From NCBI RefSeq assembly GCF_019059575.1, contig NW_024883046.1:79038-143037 (forward strand): a stretch of 64,000 nt of DNA. Reading direction: 5' to 3'. Positions 44,250 through 56,367 of this stretch are shown here, in pieces. The notes under the pieces were generated by a model. It was not told the DNA's origin and ran no database searches. It worked only from the letters and a program-made list of their open reading frames with translations. The position numbers and the translations under genes were made by a program. The DNA is from Amphibalanus amphitrite (Eukaryota > Arthropoda > Thecostraca > Balanomorpha > Balanidae). The stretch's first letter is position 1; each line of letters begins with the position of its first letter.

Positions 44250-47020
44250 TCTTTTTAGAGAGGTTGGCCGAATCTCGCATGGTTCATTACAATAACTGCT
44301 ACGCGACTAAGAGATACTCTTCCTTGAATCGTGCTTCAGTCGCTGAAGCCTCAATCAGGCATCGCCTACAATCAGATAAGGTCGATGCATACAAAGCTCC
44401 TGACATGCTGGTGATCTTGTTGAAATCAAATTTGCCTACAGATAAGATGGTTTGCTGTTGCTAGTGCATCTATTTTATGTTTTAATTTTGAGCTTAACTT
44501 TCTTATAATAAGAAATGAAATATGTCTAGTAACGTGAAAGCAAAACGTGACTAGGATTTAGGTACAGCTCCTTTGAAACGTTAAATAAATTCAAGTCTTA
44601 CCGGGCCTTTGCGGCCATTAGAAAATAGCCCCTAACAACAGTACAACTTCACTTAGCAGATTTTATTCATTCGAGCTACATTTGCCAACAGCTTTGATTG
44701 CGAAACAAATGCTGACTCTCCGTACACCATAGCCCAAATAACCGTTATAACATGTTTGAAACAATATCGACATTCGACATCAAAGTGACGGCGGAAAGAC
44801 AGCAAAAGGTCGAAGAAATGTGCGCTTTGTAAGTGTCCATGAATTTGTTTAGCACTGCAAGTACCTATATTAAATAAAATATAATGTAGGCATGTTAATA
44901 AGGAACATACTAACTTCATAGCATCGCTCTAGAAAGGGGAAGATTGGTAAAAGGACAAGAAGGATTGCAGCTTATCGATCCACTATAACAAACAGCAGTC
45001 TTCGCGTGCAATTTTGCAATGTTGCGTGCTTTGTCGGCTGAGCTATGCATGGATGGGGCGTGGTTGAGTGCGAAAGGACGTCGCAATGTCACAGCTCAGG
45101 CTGGCTTAGTTGCTCTAGACTTATCTATTGCGGGCTCTTATGGACCATAACCATAGATAAGCACGCTATACGGGAACAAGCCATCGGGAACATAGGCCAT
45201 GTCCGCTCAGCGCTATAGCCAGTAAAACGCCTTCTGGGGCGAGCAACAGGGCGAACGAGAGGGTGGGCCTTGCGCGTGCGATATTGCGAGGGGGTACCAC
45301 CAACTAACTTGTGCACTGCACCATGCTAACCGGTCCCTGGTGATGTGCCAAATTTTAAGCGCAACCAGCCTAGCCGTTTTTTTATAAATGATGAAATACC
45401 GACGTGCCAAATGATGAATGATGAATGATGAATAAATGATGATACCAATGTGCCAATTGATGAATGCAATCAGCCTAGCCGTTTTTTATTGAAGCGGCAC
45501 CCTGCACGTGCGAACGTGCAAAATGGGTCCCAACTGACTTCTGCACGGCACCCTACCAACCGGTGACTAACCATGTACCAAAGTTCAGTGCAATCGGTTC
45601 AGCCGTCCTCGAAATCTATAGAATAGACCCCTGCACGTGCGCTCGTGCAGCAGCAGCCCGACTGTGGCACATGGAAATGTATTGCCTAGGCTGTGTGGCT
45701 ACCTACATGCCAACTTATAGCCGGCCGGCCGCTCATACTCGGAAATTTCCATTTCCCATTAATCTACGAAAGACTTCGCTCGCTCTGTAACCACTTATTT
45801 GATCACCAGGACAACACAATCACGTTCCACTATCCCGTGAGCACTTCGATGATGTGGGTAACCGACGTCTGGCGTAAATTTATGCGCACCCTCTACACCC
45901 TGATTTATATTTGATTTATGAAAATTTATGGTAATCTGCAATTGGTATTTGCTGTCAATTGAATGTGTTCATTGAACAGCTTCTGATTAGTCCTTCGAGT
46001 GTGAGCCAATAGCCTTTTCAGTTTCCATTGTGCCGGGAAGTGGGTAGACCATCCATTATATACCCCGCAATTGACAACTATTAATTTCTTGAATGATGAA
46101 TCTAGGTGATCGTCGTGACATGTGCTTCGAGTGAAGTCAAGGGTGTCAAAGTTATTGTACTCGCAATGCATGTGGGGCTACCACCGCTGCAGGTGCTACG
46201 TGCAAAACGTTCCCATTTTATTCAACAATGACTGCACATACTTGGCCGATTGCGCTGGAACTTGGCACCAGAGCTGCGGAGTTGAGAGTCGGATTTGGAG
46301 ACGAATTTTGGAAGCCAGAGTCGGAGTCACCGAGAATCTATCGATTCCGCTGTCCTTCTTAGCATGTTGGGAGGCACCCACCGGGTAACGCATTCCTCTG
46401 TGTCACAGCTAAGGTGCGCACGGTAAAATGCTTTTTCTATATCTCCAAAATAGATAGGTCGATGGTGCTAAAAATTGGCACACGGTTAGCGACCAGTTAC
46501 CTATACCTAGTCTGTTTCCATGTCCAGCTTGCAGCCGAAATGCTCTGCTGAAAGCAGTGCTTGATTTCTGTACATATAGCTCTTACATTCAGATACGCTT
46601 GTTTTTAACGGAGGAGCGAACTGCCTAAGGATTTAAGGAACTCCGGCCGCAAGCTTGACATGGAACAGACTACAGTACAAAGAGTGGCCCACACAAGTTC
46701 GTGAGAGGTACCATTTCGTAATTCACAAGTGCATTGCTTACTCTCGCCCTCGCTTCGACGATGGAACAACAAATATAGGTACAATCTTCAAACCAGCCAT
46801 TTCATTGTACAAAAGCAAACATTCATACCAAACAGCAATTAAAAATTATAACCGTGAATAAATTTCCACAACAATCTTCCAAAGCAACTATAGCTATCAT
46901 CATCTCCATTTATCTTTGTAACTTCCCACAATACACCTTGCTCACCAAAAGCATCCCAAGCTAAGACATGCGTTTTTTTTCTTCCGACAACGGTTCCTAA
47001 TACATTTTGCGCTTCAAGTC
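44250..47020. other. intergenic, no gene recognised
   Basis: A TGAATGA-rich short tandem stretch is at 45398-45440. A loose direct repeat (CTGCAC..TGCCAA...CAGCCTAGCCGTTTTTT) occurs around 45340-45390 and 45450-45490. No exon, element end or domain recognised. Confidence 0.4.
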
Positions 47021-47027
47021 GAGTTAA

Positions 47028-48230
47028 CCCGCGCCCCGCTGGGTAATTCAGCCATACGCGCCCTGCTGGGGGGGGGGGGGGGCAGATTCTGCCCCCCCCT
47101 GTCTAACTTCCGAACCAATGGTCGTAGAAAGACGGGGAAAACGGCAATCGAAAGCTCTCAACAAGGCGGATCTAAAGAGCCAATTTTTTTTTGCTTAAGT
47201 AGGTCAGAGGTCAGGTCAAGGTCAGGTCAAGGGTACAAAATGCAAGTTTCTACAGTATCGGCCTTGCACCGTAGTTGCCGAAGAATGGACTGTGACTGAT
47301 TGTCCAAAAAGTGTTCTTAGACTACCAAGACAATATTCGTTGCATGCAATGTCATTCAAAGGTCAAGGTCAAGGTCAGGTCAGGTCAGGTCAGGTCACCT
47401 GAAATATAGAAAATATAGAAAAGAAAATATAGAAAAGGGCATGTACGACACATGTTTTACCTATGGGTCATTTTACTCATAGAATTCAATAGGCACACTC
47501 AATAAGTGATATGGACCACCTCTGGATGAATTTCAGGTCGAGGTCAGGTCAAGGTCAGGTCAAGTGAGGTCAAATTTTGAAGTTGGTTGTTAAGGCCTAA
47601 AAAGGTGTCTATCCGATGCAGTTTTTCACGGCGAATCGAATGGTGCTGTTTTTGTTTTCGTACGAGGTCTAGAACTTCTAAAAATTCATTTTTCAAAATT
47701 TTTGTGTGTCGTGACGTCATAAAATTTTGAATAACTACCACATTTTTAACCGATTCTTCTAAAAATTGGTATGTAGGTGCACATAGACTACTTCTCTGAC
47801 ATATATTCCGGTTTTTTCGATACACTCAAAATTTTGGATTTTATCATTTTTTCCCAAAAAAAGTCAGTTTTTTGAAAAAATTTGGGCCAAAATCCAAAAT
47901 TTTCAAAAAACCGAGATAGCCATTTGATAGACAAAGTAAAATCGCGTATAACCTTTTTTTTGTTACGTCTTGATTCCTTTAAAAATGAAGATGTTAGCGG
48001 CGTTTGAAATTTTGCCATTTTTGAGGCGAAAATGGCGAACATGACGTCACAAAAACGTCAGTTTCTCAAAAAATTTCCGACGGATTTCGCTCAAATTTTC
48101 AGTGAACATGTCAAATTGATGTATGATAAGGTACTGAAAGTTTGACGTCGCTGGCGTAACGCGTTTTGAAGTTATTGGCGAAAAACGGGAGGGGGCAGAT
48201 TCTGCCCCCCCCCCCCCAGCGGGGCGCGGG
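47028..48230 (-). mobile_element. TTAA element, CCCGCGCCCCGCTGGG subfamily
   Basis: 1203 bp with TTAA at 47024-47027 and 48231-48234. Left end CCCGCGCCCCGCTGGG is followed by an inner copy (CGCGCCCTGCTGGGG). Both hairpins have the core GCAGATTCTGC. AGGTCA direct repeats are dense at 47205-47240, 47360-47400 and 47535-47565 (five GGTCA in a row at 47378-47397). Its right end lies only 13 bp from the receptor stop codon. Body related to 61571-62751, inverted. Confidence 0.9.
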
Positions 48231-48247
48231 TTAACAATGCCATAAAA

Positions 48248-50278
48248 TTAGAGATTGTTACCGATTGAAACGCTAGCCTCCTCACCACTCAATCCAACAT
48301 CAGGGCTATGTTGTCTAAATCTGTCTCGTAGGGCTCTGCCGTCTAAATCAGCGCTAAATCTGGCTCGCTTGTTTGTAGCTACCTTGTTATAAACAACATG
48401 CAAACGCAACTTTTGCCACAGAATCACCGCAAAGCGCCGTACCAGCTGCGCTTCAAAGATGAACACCACCAATGCCAGGCCGTACCCAAACAACAGCAGA
48501 AGGAAGGGCCCCCGAACATGCTGCAGGCTTATTTTCTTCACGTGGTCCTTGTCGCGACAGTGTGCCACGCTGGTGAGACACGCCTCGACGTTGGCTCTCA
48601 CTGCCCGCAGGTGTATTCCGTGGAGGGCGTCCTGGAGCCACTTCTGGACGAGTCCGGCGGCCGAGAGTCGCAGGATGGCGTGGCTCAGGGCGTGTCGATA
48701 GGGCGCGTTCCGCTGCACAGGGATGGCCAGCGAGGTGGGCATGAAGCGGTCCCGGCTCGGCACCAGGTCCTCCCTCCACAGCGAGCCGTTCGTCTTCAGC
48801 GCCATCCAGCTGAGGACGTACTCGAAGAAGGCGTCTTCGAACACGTGCGCGCGACTGAAGGTGGCCGGGGAGCTCAGAGAGGTGGCCAGGCGGGTCTCCA
48901 TCACCAGCTTGGAGCGCACGCGGGAGAACACTGCGCTCTCTCTGGCGTGCAGCCACTCGAGGAAGACCTTGTTGTTGGGGTTCACAGCCAGCTGGTAGTC
49001 GCTGTCGGCCAGCTCCTCCATGGTCTCCACGGGCCGTCCGGGCGCGCCGTTCACCAGGAACGAAGTCAGGCTGCTGGTGTAGCTGCAGGCGATGATGAAG
49101 CCGATCAGCATCCACACGCCGATCAGCAGACGATCGGCGAGAGCCAGGTAGGTGTTGGACAGGCTTTGCCCCAGCAGAACCCGGAAAGTGTCCAGCAGCG
49201 CGGCGTCGAGGCGGGATCTTCTCAGCACCATCAGCGCCACAGAGACTGCCAGTAACGTTCCGATCACCGTGGCCCAGAGAGAGGGCGTGAAGGGCGCCAC
49301 CACGGTCAGGTAGGCGGGCAGCGGCGGCGGCCGGCGAGACACGAACATGGAGCGCACGATGGTGAACTCCTGAAGGAAGTGGACCGCGTCGGCACGCTCG
49401 GCCGTCACCGACATACCTCCGAGGGCCAGGTCGGCCTCGGCGCGCACCACGCTCGCCAGGAGACCGTGCCACGTGCCGTTTTTGTAACTACCCCAGACAC
49501 GTCTTGGGTGTTGACGCAGCTCCGTCGAGAAGTTGAAGTGGTCTGCCAGAGAGGATAATATGTTCGTCTCTGGACGAGGCAGCGGCGCTGGACAGGTTCC
49601 ATTGTCAGTGAAGTTCAGACAATACACATAAGGGTAGTAGTTCAAAAACTCCACGCTTAGAGTAACACCGCCAAGATTTTTGGTTTGTGCCATTCCCGGG
49701 TTGATGAGCGTCAAGTTTCCAAAGGAAAACAGCGCAACTTTTCTTATATCCACATCCATTGTGGTGAAAGTGATGCGGCGCCATACTCTCCAAGCATTAG
49801 TTTGAAACTCAACGCACAAAGGAAACGGAGTCTTGTTGAAAAGGGTCAGCGCTAGCGCTTCACTGCAGGCCACCCCGTCCGGTGGAAGAAGAAGCACTGC
49901 TGCGCTGGCCCAATGTCGAGGAACGCTCTCCCCGGGCGGTCGTAGACAGTCTGCGGAGCCGGCCCAGAACAGCAGGGTGCCGCCGGACGGCCGGTACAGA
50001 CCGGCGCCGAGCTGCTGGTGGCACGGCCGGCACAGCTCGGCCACGGTGCAGCCGCGCGGACACGGCAGCCGGCGCAGCAGGCCCGTCAGCGCCCGCTCCG
50101 AGATGTTGCCGCAGGGCAGCACGTGCAGCGGAGTGGCCGGGAGCTCCCCGGCGGCGGACAGATGGGAGATGAGCTCGGAGAGGGAGCTGGCCCGCTGCAG
50201 CTCGACTGATGGGCTTGGTGAAGACGCCGCGGTCACTCGAACACAAAACGCCAAAAGTAATACACTGAGCACAGCCAT
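48248..50278 (-). CDS. divergent ionotropic receptor (IR), intronless
   Basis: Ligand-gated cation channel of the ionotropic glutamate receptor superfamily, chemosensory IR branch, plasma membrane. The chosen Met (50278) starts MAVLSVLLLAFCVRVTA, a good signal peptide, giving 676 residues; the frame stays open to an ATG at 50452 (734 residues), so the start is uncertain. From the chosen Met: Cys-containing N-terminal domain about 20-200; S1 ligand lobe about 205-325, with an Arg at 295 (TAERADAVHF) aligned to the glutamate-binding Arg; M1 331-352; pore loop about 360-372; M3 about 385-409 with SYTSSLTSFL, the IR form of the iGluR SYTANLAAF motif; S2 lobe to about 590, including FEDAFFEY and the typical C-terminal LAIPVQRNAPYRHALSHAILRL; M4 about 591-612; cytoplasmic tail. 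The diagnostic order S1-M1-P-M3-S2-M4 is complete. Single-exon coding is usual for lineage-specific divergent IRs. Ligand unknown. Confidence 0.9.
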   Translation of the reverse strand: MAVLSVLLLAFCVRVTAASSPSPSVELQRASSLSELISHLSAAGELPATPLHVLPCGNISERALTGLLRRLPCPRGCTVAELCRPCHQQLGAGLYRPSGGTLLFWAGSADCLRPPGESVPRHWASAAVLLLPPDGVACSEALALTLFNKTPFPLCVEFQTNAWRVWRRITFTTMDVDIRKVALFSFGNLTLINPGMAQTKNLGGVTLSVEFLNYYPYVYCLNFTDNGTCPAPLPRPETNILSSLADHFNFSTELRQHPRRVWGSYKNGTWHGLLASVVRAEADLALGGMSVTAERADAVHFLQEFTIVRSMFVSRRPPPLPAYLTVVAPFTPSLWATVIGTLLAVSVALMVLRRSRLDAALLDTFRVLLGQSLSNTYLALADRLLIGVWMLIGFIIACSYTSSLTSFLVNGAPGRPVETMEELADSDYQLAVNPNNKVFLEWLHARESAVFSRVRSKLVMETRLATSLSSPATFSRAHVFEDAFFEYVLSWMALKTNGSLWREDLVPSRDRFMPTSLAIPVQRNAPYRHALSHAILRLSAAGLVQKWLQDALHGIHLRAVRANVEACLTSVAHCRDKDHVKKISLQHVRGPFLLLLFGYGLALVVFIFEAQLVRRFAVILWQKLRLHVVYNKVATNKRARFSADLDGRALRDRFRQHSPDVGLSGEEASVSIGNNL

Positions 50279-50564
50279 CAACGGATTCTGCTCTGAGCAG
50301 TGCTGTCCAGCTCCAGTTTCGTGTGATCTTCTCTCGTGATGCATTTTCATTTCAGTTCTCAAATGACACACTGAACACCGCAAATAAAAAATGAGGGTAA
50401 TAGTGCTGGTTTTGTAAAATATGTGCGTTTGTAAATCCCTGCCGCATTTCACACTTACCTATATATTGTTATGTCCGGTAAGTACCATTAATATCTAATT
50501 CTATCGTTGAATTGGAAATTGTTCGTTACCTTCACCACCTGTTTTAGAGCCGTACTGGAATTAA

Positions 50565-51434
50565 CCCTCGCATGTGTAGGGTGGTCGGATGGACCCCCCA
50601 TGGTTTTTCGCGAATAACTCGCGCAAAAAGCGGCGGATCGCGACGAAACTTTCAGTGCCCTCGAGTTGATCGATTTTACACCTACGCTGAAAAATTCATG
50701 ACCCTGACCTAAGTGACCTTTGACCTGTGACCTATTTCTCGAGGCCATGTATGGCCGGAATCGCGATTCGGCGTATGCCGGCTCGCATTAGCCGCGCGTT
50801 TGCAAGCTTCTCGTGGTTTCAAACGCTCAAACGTGAGATTTGATGTTGCTCCCATGCATTTGGGTGGTTGTCAAGGTAACCTGAAGGTCAGGTCAGGTCA
50901 TTGACCTTTGGTGACCTCGGTTCCCTTTTTCGAGCTGTACATGTTTCTAGGCTAGTTTTTGGAGCTGAATTCGAATTTAGCAGCCATTTGAGCATTTACG
51001 AAGTAGTTTTGCTGTCTTCATAACATGCTACGAATCTGTCAGAGGCGGTTGACACCTACTTCGAATACCCGTCACGACCCCTACTGGTTGACCTGACCTG
51101 ACCTGACCCGACCTGGTCTAAATGCTTAAAGACATCATCTGTCATCAAAACTAACACGATATTCGTGATCAGCGCCCCGAAAAACACTTCAGCAGCCACA
51201 CTTTACGACTTTCTAACAGGTCTTGATTTTCCCGACTTTGGGTCATTGACCTGGAAGGTCAACCAATGACCTAGGACCTTGAAATTGGGTATCATCGGCT
51301 TCCTCTTGTCACGGGCAACACGCTCGTTTTTTCCGCGAAGCTCTAGCTCGATCAGGGGCCAAACGGCAAGGGGGTTCCAACCGACCCCCTCCCCTACACA
51401 TTAGAAGCTGGCAAACGCCGCACACATGCGAGGG
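50565..51434 (+). mobile_element. TTAA element, CCCTCGCATGTGTAGGG type
   Basis: 870 bp with TTAA at 50561-50564 and 51435-51438. Ends CCCTCGCATGTGTAGGG and, on the right, CACACATGCGAGGG with an inner copy CCCTACACAT 20-odd bp further in. It serves as the uninterrupted reference for 7895-10926 and the inverted 25329-26213. It lies about 280 bp upstream of the receptor start. Confidence 0.87.
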
Positions 51435-51438
51435 TTAA

Positions 51439-51772
51439 GTTATCTGATATCGACTGATCAGTTGTTATGCTGTTAAAAATCACGCTTACTCTCCATGAAA
51501 ACTCGGCCCCTCGAATCTCGATGCATTGATTTGATGAAGCCCATACCTACCATGCCTATTGCCTATTTTGATTTACCCATTAATAAGCTAAGAAATAGTT
51601 TCCGTTGGAATGTAAGTAATAACAAATGTACAAGTTCAGCTCCTTTTACTGCTTTCTTAGCTTTTCAGGAATATAAAAACTAAGGAAATCAAAGCATGGA
51701 ACAATTGTGAGGAAAATAATTAAAAACGCGTGATGTTCTGTTCGTTATTTGGTGACATCAGATTTGATGATG
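51439..51772. other. no gene recognised
   Basis: Short unassigned sequence between two elements. Confidence 0.4.
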
Positions 51773-51776
51773 TTAA

Positions 51777-52244
51777 AGGGACCCTCCCACCTTAACATTA
51801 GATTTGAGTTGAGATAGCCAAAATGGGGTCCCTGGCTCACAATTACCGGTTTCGGCACTCACAACATCGAGAAATGCCTTAAATCGGAAATATTTAATTT
51901 CAAAATTGCAGCATTTTGATTCAGAGGGGCTAATGCATAGGAATACCCCTCTGAATGTGTGACGTCATCGCATATATCTAACGATTTTTAAATGTTTGAC
52001 TAAAACGTTTTGTAGCACGCGGTGGTATATGCTGCTTTGCGCGCAACAAATGCCGCACTTTCAAATAAAGTCGCTAGGAACAGCGGAGATCCCAAAAAGT
52101 AAACAAAAGTAAAAGTCTAATATCTTGAAAACCGGTGAATATTTTTCGATGAAATTTGGTAGATATTCGTTTTTGCTCTTTCTGAACCGAGCGACATCAC
52201 TTTCATGCCAATTCATTAACTTTTTTGAAGGTGGGAGGGTCCTT
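51777..52244 (-). mobile_element. TTAA element, AGGGACCCTCCCACC family, copy 2
   Basis: 468 bp with TTAA at 51773-51776 and 52245-52248. Left end AGGGACCCTCCCACCTT; right end AAGGTGGGAGGGTCCT. Opposite orientation to 22093-22579 and 52976-53442. Confidence 0.88.
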
Positions 52245-52547
52245 TTAAAGAAACATTAGATGTAGGTACCTACGAGTAAGAAATACGGCCAGGAAAAAAA
52301 CGAAACATACAGCATCAGTCCGACGCGTTTGGATTTTTCGCGATGTGTTTTCTGGCCCGTGCAGTGGACCGTTGAATGCAATTCGAATGCTTAAATGCTG
52401 AATACATATGCCACTGAGTGCATCAAATACATGGCTCTGTATGTACGGACCCGGGTCCGAACAGAATGGATAATGCCTGCAAAGCTACTTAATGTCGCAC
52501 GTCACATGCACAATACAAAGTTTGAGTTCTCGCATTGAAGTCTTCAC

Positions 52548-53540
52548 CCACACACCGAAGGGGGTCCGGGCCAACTTCGCATCGACACAGGGGGTGCGGA
52601 TGTTCGCCCCAGACCATGGGAATGAAGCAGCCTAGCGACAGCGGTAAACGGCTTTAGATACAGGTGAATAGGACTGCCATCTCACAAAGGTCATTTTAGC
52701 TCAGATCATAGATCATGTCGCAGGAGTCACGTGTCCATGATGCATTAGAAAAAATTAAAGTTTTTTTACGAATAACTTTAAAACAAATCAAGCTAAACAA
52801 AAAAATAGAACATCAGAGATGTACTTATCGGGAAAACATTTTTGATTTCTCTCGAAAAGTCAAGGCTCATAACCTTCGGTCACGTGACGTCAAAGGTAAA
52901 TGATGGCCAAAATAAGTGAAAATACGGGCCATTCGAAGCGTCTTGACAAGTTAAACACATAAACACATAAGTTAAAGGGACCCTCCCACCTTCAAAAAAG
53001 TTAATGAATTGGCATGAAAGTGATGTCGCTCGGTTCAAAAAGAGCAAAAACGAATATCTACCAAATTTCATCGAAAAATATTCACCGGTTTTCAAGATAT
53101 TAGACTTTTACTTTTGTTTACTTTTTGGGATCTCCGCTGTTCCTAGCGACTTTATTTGAAAGTGCGGCATTTGTTGCGCGCAAAGCAGCATATACCACCG
53201 CGTGCTACAAAACGTTTCAGTCAAACATTCAACGGACGTTCGAAAGCCTGATGACGTCATCAGATTCCCGTAATGGTTAAGAGATAGGGACCACGCTGGT
53301 CCCACCCTGCAAGTAAAGGGAAGAAATTTCTTGAACACCATAAAGCTGCGGGGGTTGCGACCAGGATAAATGGTGGTTTCTGAGCCTGGCCGCAAACTTG
53401 GCTATCTCAACTCAAAACTAATGTTAAGGTGGGAGGGTCCCTTTAAAGCACCCCTTTGAAGACCTGTCAATAAAGGTCGAAGTACAGGGAAAAATAACTT
53501 CTTTACACCCAGAGTCAGTCCGCTAAACGATTTATTATCA
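52548..53540 (+). mobile_element. decayed CACCGACGG-type TTAA element, host of an insertion
   Basis: Left portion has diverged GGGGGTCCGGGCCAACTTCGCATCGAC and GCGACAGCGGTAAACGGC; later GTCTTGACAAGTTAAACAC matches the CGTCTTGACGAGCTGAACAC of intact copies. Interrupted by 52976-53442. Confidence 0.6.
52976..53442 (+). mobile_element. TTAA element, AGGGACCCTCCCACC family, copy 3
   Basis: 467 bp with TTAA at 52972-52975 and 53443-53446. Ends AGGGACCCTCCCACCTTC and AAGGTGGGAGGGTCCCT. The middle (about 53225-53390) differs from the other two copies, suggesting an internal replacement. Confidence 0.88.
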
Positions 53541-53559
53541 TTAATATGCCTGGGTTTAA

Positions 53560-54567
53560 CCCGCGCACCGACGGGGGGGGGCGGATATCCGCCCCCCCCC
53601 TGAGGTTTTTCGCGAATAGCGGGAAAACCGCGGCGCGTAGCGCCGCGAAATTTGGTATGACTATTTCCTTATCAATTTTACACATGGTGTGCAAGTTTGA
53701 ACCTCCTACCTTTCAAGGTCAGGTCACCAGGTCACTTTGAATGACCCAACCTCAAGTCACTTTTTTGCACCTTTGTCACCGTGCCAGAGCTACAGTAGAT
53801 GACGGAGGCCTTTGAAAGTCGCAGGATGTTATTAGGTCATTAGTAGCTACAATTTGTATATCTCGGAATTTTGATATCGGTGACCTAAGGTTAGGTCAAT
53901 TTCGCGACCTCCCCATTATAAGTCAATGGGGGAAAAATCAACTCCCTGTTTTTACCACTAAAACGGGTCGGAATGGCCCCATATACCATACATGACTTCA
54001 TATACGATCAACCTTCACTACCTTGAGGTCTGTTTTGCTGTTGGGCAGCTGTGAGGTCATGTGACGTCATCAAAGGTCACCAAAGGTTTTTGGCCAATAA
54101 CTCCGTACAGGAACAAGATACAGATGCGTGGATGGTCTCATTGTGTTCAGCTCGTCAAGACGCATCGAATGATATACATGATGACCTCGAGGTCACGTGA
54201 CCTGAGGTCAACCTTTGACCTTGACCTCTCGAGGTCAACATATATATCATTCGATGCGGATTGACGAGAGGATCACGATGATGCCCTTAGTTTGTTCCTA
54301 TCTTGACTAATTCGAAAGTTATTCGAGAAAAACTCTCTCCATATTTAGCGCCGCCATTTTGACTTTTTCGACCCCTGTGACGTCATCTTTGACCTGACCT
54401 GAAAATGACCTTAGTAAAAATTGTAGATCTTGACCGTGCGTATCCGATGCCGTTTACCGCTTGTCGCTATCTTGCTTCGTTCTCGAGATCTCAGGGGGGG
54501 CGGTCATCCGCCCCCCCCCCCCCCCCCGTCGGTACTAAGTTGGCGCAGACCCCCGTCGGTGCGCGGG
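53560..54567 (+). mobile_element. TTAA element, CCCGCGCACCGACGG subfamily, copy near-identical to 6885-7890
   Basis: 1008 bp with TTAA at 53556-53559 and 54568-54571. Differs from 6885-7890 only at scattered bases and homopolymer lengths. AGGTCACGTGACCT at 54190-54203. The near-identity points to recent movement. Confidence 0.92.
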
Positions 54568-54571
54568 TTAA

Positions 54572-55900
54572 ATATGACTTTACAGTCTAATATAAGTCAA
54601 ACACAATATGATAAGTGACAACGCCCAGAGCTGAACCACATTTATGTAGGAAGTAGGTAGGTAAGTAGCAAATTAACTAGAAGATGTATACCTACAGCTA
54701 AAATATGAATGATACGAGCTGAGCGCTGCAACTTTGCGACTTTAGGGCTCACCAGTATATCGTATGTTCAAACGTTCTAGCAAGCTAGGGATTTAGCAAA
54801 CGCACTATTTTCCCCCCAACACATTGCCCTTTTTATACTAATCCTTCGGAGAACTAGGCGAGCAAGCAGGCCTGAACCCAATCGATTGGGCTAACTCGCG
54901 ATAGTTTACCGCAAACAAACTGTCGACTGCACCGAGTGATTCACACACCGCGCCGCTGCTACGACCTCCACCGTTCACTCCGATAGGACTCGCGCTCGCC
55001 GCGATGCTGTGACCTCTCGGTTCCACGGTTCGTGCGCTCGCCCTGCGGCCGATGGGAGTGGCCACCCAGACACCCAGTCTGTGGCCGACTGGCGTGCTGC
55101 TTATGGCGGCGGCGTAGCGTCTTATTAGCGCCCCTCGCGTGTGTCGTGGCCCGTGGGAGGCCGGGCAGAGGGGCATCAGACCACCGACAGACACGAGTCG
55201 TAGGACTAAACAAAAGGTCGATAGGACCCCTGGCTAAATTGGCTGGGTACAATGGTCTGGAATCGAAGTTATAGCATTGTTAAATGTAAAGTCTGTTTTG
55301 AAAGTCACCGAAACCATTGACCTGGGGAATGGACGAGGATGTCAATTGCTTCGGTGACTCAAATTTAGCAGGCCCTTCCTCGGTCAGGCTTGATGGTTCC
55401 ACCGTTACTTTGCGCAGTAGGTACTTTTAAGACAGACTGTACACAACGACAACAACATTAGGTGGGCATAAAGCCGGCTATTGTTTTTTGTGTTGCTTCA
55501 ATAGTTTAACTTTTTTATTTGATCCATTGCGATCTCACCATTTTACCTTTTTTTTTTCGCCATGGAGGTGTTTCCAATTTCCATTATCAAAGCCTGTTGA
55601 ATGATGAATCATACTGTATGCGGGCACATGTACGAGCGTATGCCTATCGTAGTGCTTGCAATCAGCGACTTAACATCAGCAATATGGAAATGGAAAGCAC
55701 CCAAAGTCGCGGCAAGCATGACGGCGAAAGGCTATCACCTTCAATCACTCTGCCTGATTCACGACCGCCAACGTTCCATTAGCACAGGAGGGGTGGGGCC
55801 CATCCGATCGACCACGGCTGCCTGCGGAAGTGTGCCCGACTCCAATCAACACAGGAAGTCGGATAGGTGTGCCGATTGTGACCGGGGCGCGGGTCAGGCG
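54572..55900. other. no gene recognised; GC-rich patch
   Basis: 54940-55200 is CpG-rich. A 118-codon open frame on the minus strand (54838-55194) has no domain or supporting splice sites. The right part is likely the 5' flank of the secreted-protein gene; no TATA box was seen within 60 bp of its ATG. Confidence 0.4.
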
Positions 55901-55940
55901 CGCACCTCCAGTCGGCCAGTCTTCCGTCGACACAGCCACA

Positions 55941-56329
55941 ATGTGGAAGCTTGTCGTGAGTTGGCAGCCGTGGGGAGCGAAATCAAAAGTTGTGGCTAAC
56001 TTTGCTCTCTACCTATTTGTCATACGTGCTTTCATTCGGATAAATTTTTGTCTACATCTAAAGGCATGGGCGGTTCAAAGTTAGATTGACATGATCGTGT
56101 AATAGTTGTTGAGGAGGCTGGAGGCGCCGTGTATGACGCTGCTTTCTGCTGCAGGTGCTCCTGGTGGCCGCCGGCTCTGTCCGGTGGCAGGGTGGACAGG
56201 CTGCGTCTTATCCGCCGCCGGGTGCACCCAAAGGCAGCGACCCCGGCGGCCCAGCCCCTTACAACAAACCTCTTGGAGAAATCTCCGACAGCCAGTCTCG
56301 TGACGGAGGGCAATATGACGGCAGTTCCT

Positions 56330-56367
<38 letters not shown>

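Noticed and set aside
44246..44464. 72-codon frame after Gly/Tyr copy 5
   Set aside because: Begins within the poly(A) signal region of copy 5 and has no recognisable feature.
48398..49255. 285-codon open frame on the plus strand
   Set aside because: It lies antisense to the ionotropic receptor and arises from its GC-rich third positions; no domain.
48453..49472. 339-codon minus-strand frame overlapping the receptor
   Set aside because: Shifted frame of the receptor gene; low-complexity Arg/Pro/Ala composition.
54838..55252. 118- and 97-codon minus frames near 55 kb
   Set aside because: CpG-rich sequence upstream of the secreted-protein gene; no signal peptide, domain or splice pattern.
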